From: Helopsaltes ochotensis
Lineage: Eukaryota; Chordata; Aves; Passeriformes; Locustellidae
DNA: 64,000 nt
Direction of reading: 5' to 3'
Assembly (NCBI GenBank): GCA_013400155.1
Contig: VXBM01000042.1
Coordinates: 1,129,282-1,193,281 of the forward strand
Shown piece after piece: positions 62,101 to 64,000 of this stretch. The notes beneath the pieces are model-generated. The model had not been told where the DNA came from. It was given only the letters and a program-made list of their open reading frames with translations, and ran no database searches. A program made the position numbers and the translations under genes. Each line of letters begins with the position of its first letter. The stretch's first letter is position 1.

Positions 62101-63768
62101 TCCCACAGTATTGTGAGAGTCATTACCTTTTAAATATCTTATTGCGGTCACTGTCGTGGAAGACAAGAAATCTGGAGTAACCATTTTTGAAGAATATTTC
62201 CAAAGCGATCTCCTGGAAAGGCAAACATTTACAGTGTGAGAAGCTGTAGAGAAAAGCCTAGTGCTGTAAAGGGTCCATTATGGTCTGTCCAATTTTTCAG
62301 GGCTTTAAAAAAAAAATCTTGACTTTTCTGACAAATGCGTAGAACCAAAGCAAAATATGTCTAACATTCTGAATTTCTTCAACAGTAGGGATGATCCTAC
62401 TAGGTGACTAGGAGTTCAAACACTTCTTTGAAGCAAAACCAAACTCCAGATATTGGTTCCATCACTCTTCTTTCCCTGCTGCTTCTGAAACATTTTTATC
62501 ATGAAATCTCAGTGTGATTAATAAGACAATAGTAGCATTAGGTTCCAACTAGGTGATAAAGATAACACAAAGAGGGGATTCTCAGTAAGAGTTTCTTTCA
62601 GAAAACAACCATCCTGCTTTCTAAATTAAGACAGAGCTTGACAGAACTGCCAAATGATTTCTCCTGACTAGAAGCACCAAAGGAGGAAGCGGAGTTTATG
62701 ACATTTCACACCAAAACTTGGAGGAATTAAAGCTAAAAGAAACCTTCACTCCCTTTCCCCCCTCCCCAGAAAGTCTCCATTGTTTTGCTGGGCATTAAAA
62801 TATAATCCTATTATTTACTTAGTAAGAGGTCCTTTTTTCTCCCCAAGTCATTCAAGTAAAACTATAAATAACATGTAGTATCTGGGAACCCAGACATGAG
62901 TTTCAATCCAAATGTGGCAGGTGCAATACAAACCTAGAGAAACACTGATGGCGGGTGGCCCATACATGATTCACAAATAAAATATAAAGCAGAAACGTAA
63001 CATGAGAGCAGCTATGACAATAAACAGCTTGCAGCATTTGCTCTGAAGCTCAGCTCTGCAAACAAGATCTGCTCAAGTGTTGCCATTGCAGAATTGGGCC
63101 AGTGCTTTGCTCTGGCTGGGCTATGTGCATGGACAAGAGGAGACCAGCTGAGGCACAATCACTGCCTAAACAGCTGATCTACCTGTCCTGCAGGGAAAGC
63201 ACAAAAAAAAGCTTTCCTTTTTTTCCCACAACATTTTTTTCAAAGAAGTTTGTGGCATAAACTCCCATCACAAGCCTGATAGAGATACCTGAGTTTTCAG
63301 TTCATTAACTGATCAAAACAACCCTGGAACAACAACAAAAACACCATGGAACAACAACAAAAAAACCCCAAACCATAAAACCCTTCACACCAACAAGCTC
63401 AGCCTTTGCTCCAGGCCCATTCAATGACTGTTTCTACTCATCTCCACTTTTCATTTTGGGTCACACCAAAAATTTCTGGTTTGCATGTTTAAAAAAAAAA
63501 AATCCATGCTTACACAAATGTGAATATATGAGCAGTTGGACGTCTTCTGCTGGCAACTTTGATGCTATTTCCCAAACAGAAGAGGTGACAGTTCTGCTCA
63601 GGCTGATCACCAGTGATCTTAGTCAGCTTAGTAATGTTAATGCCTACCTGCAGGAGAAAGCGCATCAGATGAATCTCTTTGATATCATGATACGAATAAC
63701 GGGAACACAGTTGGTCTCCTACAGCATGATCTTTATGACATAAGTTGAAAATAAATTGATCGCTGATC
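20101..63768 (-). CDS. WDFY4: WDFY4, C-terminal 734 residues (18 exons; 5' part outside window)
   Basis: WDFY family member 4, a large BEACH/WD40 scaffold of immune cells. From the literature it is required for cross-presentation by cDC1 dendritic cells and is a lupus-associated locus in people. Counting from the first visible full residue: PH-like domain about 1-90; BEACH about 100-376, with NFDYLMYLNTLAGRSYNDYM, PEFFYLPEF and HHWIDLIFG; linker 374-430; WD40 repeats about 430-734, with CVWEF, IIWDL, YLWTV, LWKT and CCWSV. The stop is at 20101-20103 with no FYVE domain after it, which separates WDFY4 from WDFY3. Exons: 63648-63768, 62127-62212, 60705-60767, 47938-47980, 47035-47154, 46412-46529, 45642-45751, 40520-40673, 38923-39014, 34172-34384, 33499-33646, 32894-33051, 31148-31306, 27134-27313, 24125-24307, 23430-23508, 21093-21204, 20101-20167. 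All are GT-AG and in phase. Human WDFY4 is about 3,184 residues, so most of the protein lies right of the window. Confidence 0.97.
20168..20204 (-). repeat. WDFY4: (CTTT)n-type microsatellite serving as polypyrimidine tract
   Basis: On plus, GAGAAAGAAAGAAAGAAAAA; on the transcribed strand this is an unbroken pyrimidine run directly before the AG of the last WDFY4 exon. A tetranucleotide repeat is used as splice signal. Confidence 0.75.
21093..21204 (-). CDS. WDFY4: WDFY4 penultimate coding exon
   Basis: 112 nt. Two bases complete Gly, then NKRGKHLVLCRELNPSVALS and GKASRTSPAVTALAVS, ending in two bases of Arg. It matches human WEKNLALSRELDVSIAL...TSPAVTALAVSR (recalled). Acceptor CCACACAACAG, donor GTGGGG. 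The exon is GC-rich at its 3' half. Confidence 0.95.
21205..23429 (-). other. WDFY4: WDFY4 intron (between exons 23430-23508 and 21093-21204)
   Basis: 2.2 kb. It contains a short CA/CATA-rich run near 21641-21670 and an AT-rich stretch at 21280-21560 dense in TAAT/ATTA words. The right end enters a CpG-dense patch. No exon or gene was recognised. Confidence 0.6.
23290..23520. other. CpG-dense patch overlapping a WDFY4 exon
   Basis: I count about 25 CpG dinucleotides in roughly 200 bp, in a window that is otherwise CpG-poor. It spans the exon at 23430-23508 and about 140 bp of the following intron. It is too short to call a classical CpG island. It may reflect local GC-biased conversion or an internal promoter. 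Confidence 0.7.
23430..23508 (-). CDS. WDFY4: WDFY4 exon: WD40 insert, CpG-dense and Ala/Gly-rich (79 nt)
   Basis: A short exon identified from LWKT (human VWKTEDVKM) and from perfect phase with both neighbours. It encodes LWKTKYSNSAERGAGQAEPS then GAAGGA plus one base of Gly. Acceptor CCTGGCGCAG, donor GTATGG. It replaces a Pro-rich, poorly conserved linker in human. The exon sits in the most CpG-dense stretch of the window. GC-rich short exons like this are often lost from bird assemblies and annotations. Confidence 0.87.
24125..24307 (-). CDS. WDFY4: WDFY4 exon: WD40 repeat
   Basis: 183 nt, phase 0, 61 residues. It begins GDIISCAGSYVYLWTVNGQL, has a Cys cluster (CHIVCCCFAE), and ends WDTRSIIITGSTDGVVR. 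Acceptor CCCTGTTACAG, donor GTAGGT. The GDIxSCxGxYxxLWxVNG start is shared with WDFY3 and human WDFY4. Confidence 0.97.
24308..27133 (-). other. WDFY4: WDFY4 intron, 2.8 kb
   Basis: No exon recognised. The stretch from about 25940 to 26330 is less AT-rich and includes an AATAAA on plus near 26309, but it matches no repeat family I can name. Confidence 0.55.
27134..27313 (-). CDS. WDFY4: WDFY4 exon: WD40 repeat
   Basis: 180 nt, phase 0, 60 residues. ALYGHTQAVTCLAAS carries the GH start of a WD repeat; FVSGSDDRTCIIWDL carries the Asp and WD end. It continues to LPAHEESLGSVAIN. Acceptor TTCCCCACCAG, donor GTAAGA. Confidence 0.97.
27314..31147 (-). other. WDFY4: WDFY4 intron, 3.8 kb
   Basis: Ordinary AT-rich intron sequence with poly-A runs (for example near 30919-30934). 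No gene, RNA or named repeat was recognised. Confidence 0.55.
31148..31306 (-). CDS. WDFY4: WDFY4 exon: WD40 repeat
   Basis: 159 nt, phase 0 at both ends, 53 residues starting NVTTFECMADWGKCLCAV. It contains LITSGTSSVVCVWEF, a typical WD blade ending, and closes LNLRQ. Acceptor TTCTTTAACAG, donor GTAAGT. Confidence 0.96.
31307..32893 (-). other. WDFY4: WDFY4 intron, 1.6 kb
   Basis: No exon, RNA gene or named repeat was recognised in this stretch. Confidence 0.55.
32894..33051 (-). CDS. WDFY4: WDFY4 exon: first WD40 blade region
   Basis: 158 nt. Two bases complete Asp, then YPKGAIGHIVHTEKGILAVE and a segment with ILIPPLWSKTFCWGFEDF follow, ending GNYGSEK. It matches the region shared by WDFY3 and WDFY4 in which a KVLIPP-W-KTF motif opens the WD domain. 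Donor GTAAAT. Confidence 0.96.
33052..33498 (-). other. WDFY4: WDFY4 intron, 0.45 kb
   Basis: A short intron separating the BEACH-WD40 linker exon from the first WD40 exon. I searched it by eye for a small exon encoding the DMYLFSLGS-like linker recalled from human and found none. Confidence 0.6.
33499..33646 (-). CDS. WDFY4: WDFY4 exon: BEACH-WD40 linker
   Basis: 148 nt beginning LFTKPHPSRNAQGKSSAGRE and ending NLKLSPVTIK plus one base of Asp. The LFxKPHP motif marks the end of BEACH. The following linker is variable and Ser-rich. Donor GTGCTG is weak. It joins directly and in frame to the exon ending at 33051, making KDYPKG. Confidence 0.9.
33647..34171 (-). other. WDFY4: WDFY4 intron, 0.5 kb
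   Basis: The intron between the last BEACH exon and the linker exon. It contains an open minus-strand frame at 33844-34053 that resembles nothing and has no suitable splice borders. Confidence 0.55.
34172..34384 (-). CDS. WDFY4: WDFY4 exon: C-terminal part of BEACH domain
   Basis: 213 nt, phase 0 at both ends, 71 residues. It contains ALESDYVSAHLHHWIDLIFG, then AAVEAVNTYHPYFYGDKMDL, and ends ISNFGQIPKQ. Acceptor TTTTTGTTTCAG, donor GTACCA, which is acceptable but not the strongest form. Confidence 0.97.
37473..37800 (+). mobile_element. CR1 LINE 3'-end fragment, about 330 bp
   Basis: Reads in the CR1 sense direction on plus: GGGGAGGCC start, AGCCAGAGAGGAAC, CAGGTTGCCCAGA, GGTTGGATGGGGCTT, AAGGTGTCCTTGCCCATG, and a TTATGATTCTGTGA 3' tail typical of CR1. 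It is a 5'-truncated, diverged, non-coding copy in a WDFY4 intron and antisense to WDFY4. This is the best repeat evidence for an avian source. Confidence 0.93.
38505..38561 (+). repeat. (AAAAAC)n microsatellite
   Basis: About six units of CAAAAAA followed by shorter CAAAA units. It is a simple A-rich repeat, likely polymorphic in length, about 0.36 kb downstream (in WDFY4 transcription) of the exon ending at 38923. Confidence 0.9.
38923..39014 (-). CDS. WDFY4: WDFY4 exon: BEACH domain
   Basis: 92 nt. Two bases complete Gly, then CMQDGTVLGDVQLPPWADGD and PHKFILLHRQ follow. The V-x-LPPWA-x-GDP motif is conserved in the family. Acceptor AATTCCCGTAG, donor GTCAGT. Confidence 0.95.
39015..40519 (-). 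other. WDFY4: WDFY4 intron, 1.5 kb
   Basis: AT-rich intron with no exon, RNA gene or named repeat recognised. Confidence 0.55.
40520..40673 (-). CDS. WDFY4: WDFY4 exon: BEACH domain
   Basis: 154 nt encoding GGSFDVADRMFHSVKSTWES through ELTPEFFYLPEFLTN to HFEL, ending in one base of Gly. GGxFDxxDRxFxS and EFFYLPEFL are BEACH hallmarks. Donor GTAAGT. Confidence 0.97.
40674..45641 (-). other. WDFY4: WDFY4 intron, 5.0 kb
   Basis: Contains a 32-nt perfect palindrome (44846-44877) and an AT-rich segment near 42640-43010 with a TTAAAGATATTAC / GTAATATCTTTAA inverted pair. No exon was recognised. Confidence 0.6.
44846..44877. repeat. 32-nt perfect palindrome
   Basis: ATTGGTCCTCCTGGTC followed immediately by its exact reverse complement GACCAGGAGGACCAAT, with no loop. 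The symmetry breaks at the next base on each side (G at 44845, T at 44878). It lies in a WDFY4 intron, far from splice sites. Confidence 0.97.
45642..45751 (-). CDS. WDFY4: WDFY4 exon: BEACH core (HYSSAIIVASYLVRMEPFT)
   Basis: 110 nt. It begins with two bases completing Gly, then DLSAQCHYCTHYSSAII and VASYLVRMEPFTQTF. This is the central THYSSxxxVxxYLxRxEPF motif of BEACH domains. Acceptor GCAATTTCCAG, donor GTAAGA. Confidence 0.97.
46412..46529 (-). CDS. WDFY4: WDFY4 exon: BEACH domain
   Basis: 118 nt encoding TLNLTNPHTFRDLSKPMGAQ and then a charged helix (ERKHKFIQRFSEVEKSE), ending in one base of a Gly codon. The DLSKPMGAQ motif is conserved across BEACH proteins. Donor GTGAGT. Confidence 0.97.
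47035..47154 (-). CDS. WDFY4: WDFY4 exon: BEACH domain start
   Basis: 120 nt, phase 0 at both ends, 40 residues. It contains NFDYLMYLNTLAGRSYNDYM and QYPVFPWVLADYHSE, the most recognisable BEACH signature. Acceptor TTCCCTGCAG, donor GTCAGT. Confidence 0.97.
47938..47980 (-). CDS. WDFY4: WDFY4 micro-exon joining PH-like and BEACH domains (43 nt)
   Basis: One base finishing an Arg codon plus KYSGGEKTMLQKWQ. Acceptor TTGTTCCATACAG, donor GTAAGC. The MLQKWQ stretch precedes KREISNF in the next exon and matches the T-x-R/K-W motif at the entrance of BEACH domains. It lies downstream of a 12.7-kb intron that holds LRRC18 and an LTR-type repeat. A missed exon here would shift the frame. Confidence 0.9.
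48693..49262. mobile_element. Solo LTR-type repeat of an endogenous retrovirus (probable)
   Basis: A 570-bp block with TG...CA ends. It starts TGTGGTTTAACCCCAGCTG and ends CCCCAGCCAAAACCTGTACA. Inside are a GGTAAGATAGTTTAACAG segment and GTCCTGGCTGTGTTCCCTC. I recall this order of motifs from an LTR family abundant in songbird genomes. There are no internal viral genes, so this is a solo LTR or a fragment. No clear target-site duplication was seen, and the copy is diverged. Orientation cannot be fixed without a consensus. Confidence 0.7.
57065..57076 (+). promoter_or_regulatory. LRRC18: Probable splice acceptor of a 5' UTR intron of LRRC18
   Basis: TTTTATCCACAG lies 30 nt before the LRRC18 start codon. 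An upstream non-coding exon spliced to 57077 would give a 30-nt leader segment before ATG. I could not locate that upstream exon or the promoter. Confidence 0.5.
57107..57889 (+). CDS. LRRC18: LRRC18, leucine-rich repeat-containing protein 18
   Basis: An intact single-exon gene for 260 residues (human is 261). It starts with a basic segment (MPKGKGPQGKRITLKVAKN), then about seven leucine-rich repeats over residues 28-180, such as LDLSKMGIATFPKCILEL, LMWLDLHSNQLDELP and LRTLNLGLNCLETIP. The tail has DLCTSCLETC at 204-213 and a conserved EEWRIK end. The mammalian protein is testis-enriched and its biochemical role is poorly known; LRRs normally bind protein partners. I chose ATG 57107 over the in-frame ATG 57032 because the family begins here with an M-x-K-G-K-G-P-x-G-K-type start. 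In addition, a splice acceptor (TTTTATCCACAG, ending 57076) lies between the two ATGs. It is nested antisense in a WDFY4 intron, as in mammals. Confidence 0.97.
   Translation: MPKGKGPQGKRITLKVAKNSVRVAFNGRRRLDLSKMGIATFPKCILELADVEELDLSRNMLRKIPNIIEKFQNLMWLDLHSNQLDELPAAIGTLKNLTYLNLCNNKLTTKGLPEELTLLKNLRTLNLGLNCLETIPTTLGTLRELIELGLFDNSLTLIPKSVKKLPKLERLNVKRNPLPEFAEEEEPIDTVKRIESLYLVEKKDLCTSCLETCQGERDELHKLEEMTPGPSNRPSFPSLTTPNSTAMDNQEEWRIKDDDP
57890..58185 (+). other. LRRC18: LRRC18 3' untranslated region (end approximate)
   Basis: Non-coding sequence from the stop to just beyond an AATAAA at 58158-58163, giving a compact UTR of about 0.3 kb. Confidence 0.7.
58158..58163 (+). terminator. LRRC18: LRRC18 poly(A) signal
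   Basis: AATAAA about 270 nt after the LRRC18 stop. It is preceded by a GT-rich segment (TTTTGTGTGTGCGGTGTCC) and followed by T-rich sequence. Confidence 0.7.
60705..60767 (-). CDS. WDFY4: WDFY4 exon: end of PH-like domain (63 nt)
   Basis: A short exon found by phase and homology. One base completes Arg, then FCSFQPALKSKG and ITEESLNI follow, and two bases start the next Arg. The acceptor CTCCTATAG is weak and lacks a long pyrimidine tract; the donor is GTAAAA. The LRRC18-bearing intron follows it in transcription order. Confidence 0.88.
60768..62126 (-). other. WDFY4: WDFY4 intron, 1.36 kb
   Basis: AT-rich intron between two PH-like exons. A small AGGAAGAAAGC duplication lies near 61751-61771. 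No exon was recognised. Confidence 0.6.
62127..62212 (-). CDS. WDFY4: WDFY4 exon: PH-like domain
   Basis: 86 nt beginning in phase 0 and ending with two bases of a split Arg codon. It encodes EIALEIFFKNGYSRFLVF then HDSDRNKIFK. The EIFFxNGYSxFLVF pattern is the conserved strand pair of the BEACH-associated PH domain. Acceptor TGCCTTTCCAG, donor GTAATG. Confidence 0.95.
62213..63647 (-). other. WDFY4: WDFY4 intron, 1.4 kb
   Basis: Intron between the first two visible exons. It contains a small tandem duplication at about 63324-63372. No exon was recognised. Confidence 0.6.
63324..63372 (+). repeat. Two-unit AAC-rich tandem duplication
   Basis: GGAACAACAACAAAAACACCA is followed by a near-identical GGAACAACAACAAAAAAACCC. 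It is a short A/C-rich tandem repeat in a WDFY4 intron. Confidence 0.75.
63648..63768 (-). CDS. WDFY4: WDFY4 exon: PH-like domain, first visible exon
   Basis: 121 nt: one base of a split codon, then 40 residues from ISDQFIFNLC to HLMRFLLQ. It sits between the acceptor TTTCTCCTCCAG and the donor GTAGGC. It corresponds to the start of the BEACH-associated PH-like domain in WDFY4, which in human begins RISDPFIYNLC (recalled). Confidence 0.93.
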
Positions 63769-64000
63769 CTGGAGGAGAAACAGAAATTAAAAAAATTATT
63801 TTGGAACAAAAAAGACCCGGAGAGCCCTCTTGAACATCTGTGGCCTCCCTTAAAGAGGAATAACAAAACCAAGAGATTTCAAGATCAACTGGCACATAAA
63901 TGAACTGAAAACAAAGCTGAATATATAAAGTTAAATAGTAAGGGCAGATTTTATACTAGTTACCCAAATAAAGAGCCTGTGGAGGCTAGGGGTAGGTCTG
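63769..64000 (-). other. WDFY4: WDFY4 intron, truncated by window edge
   Basis: Intron sequence upstream of the first visible WDFY4 exon. The next exon lies outside the window and must end with two bases of a split codon. Confidence 0.7.

Overview
This is a vertebrate nuclear window and almost certainly avian. It is AT-rich with long introns and GT-AG splicing. It carries two CR1 LINE fragments (about 6537-6605 and 37473-37800) and an LTR-type repeat (48693-49262) of a kind I associate with songbird genomes. I call it a bird, probably a passerine; the order is an inference. No bacterial, plasmid or CRISPR features were seen.

Three genes account for the coding content. (1) VSTM4, plus strand: only its last two coding exons are here (242-303 and 11032-11157), separated by a 10.7-kb intron, followed by a 3' UTR with a poly(A) signal at 11782-11787. 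(2) WDFY4, minus strand: its last 18 coding exons run from 63768 down to a stop at 20101-20103 and encode the C-terminal 734 residues, namely part of the BEACH-associated PH-like domain, the whole BEACH domain and the WD40 repeats. Every exon has GT-AG borders and the reading phases join without a break. Several exons are very short (43, 63, 67 and 79 nt) and are easily missed. (3) LRRC18, plus strand: an intact single-exon gene for a 260-residue leucine-rich-repeat protein (57107-57889). It is nested antisense in the 12.7-kb WDFY4 intron between the exons at 60705-60767 and 47938-47980.

Layout: 1-11.8 kb is the VSTM4 3' end; 11.8-19.5 kb is intergenic between two convergent genes and holds a 2-kb-spaced inverted repeat; 19.5-64 kb is WDFY4, continuing beyond the right edge, with LRRC18 inside it. 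The order and relative orientation (WDFY4 containing antisense LRRC18, tail to tail with VSTM4) match the mammalian locus as I know it (human 10q11), so this is an old conserved block. The three proteins are not a pathway. WDFY4 is an immune-cell BEACH protein used in dendritic-cell cross-presentation, VSTM4 is a V-set membrane protein, and LRRC18 is a testis-enriched LRR protein.

I found no undescribed multi-gene system. The points most worth a second look are tandem ITIM/ITSM-like motifs in the VSTM4 tail, a CpG-dense Ala/Gly-rich WDFY4 exon, an apparently shortened BEACH-to-WD40 linker, a 32-nt perfect palindrome, the inverted repeat at 14/16 kb, and the LTR close to a 43-nt exon.
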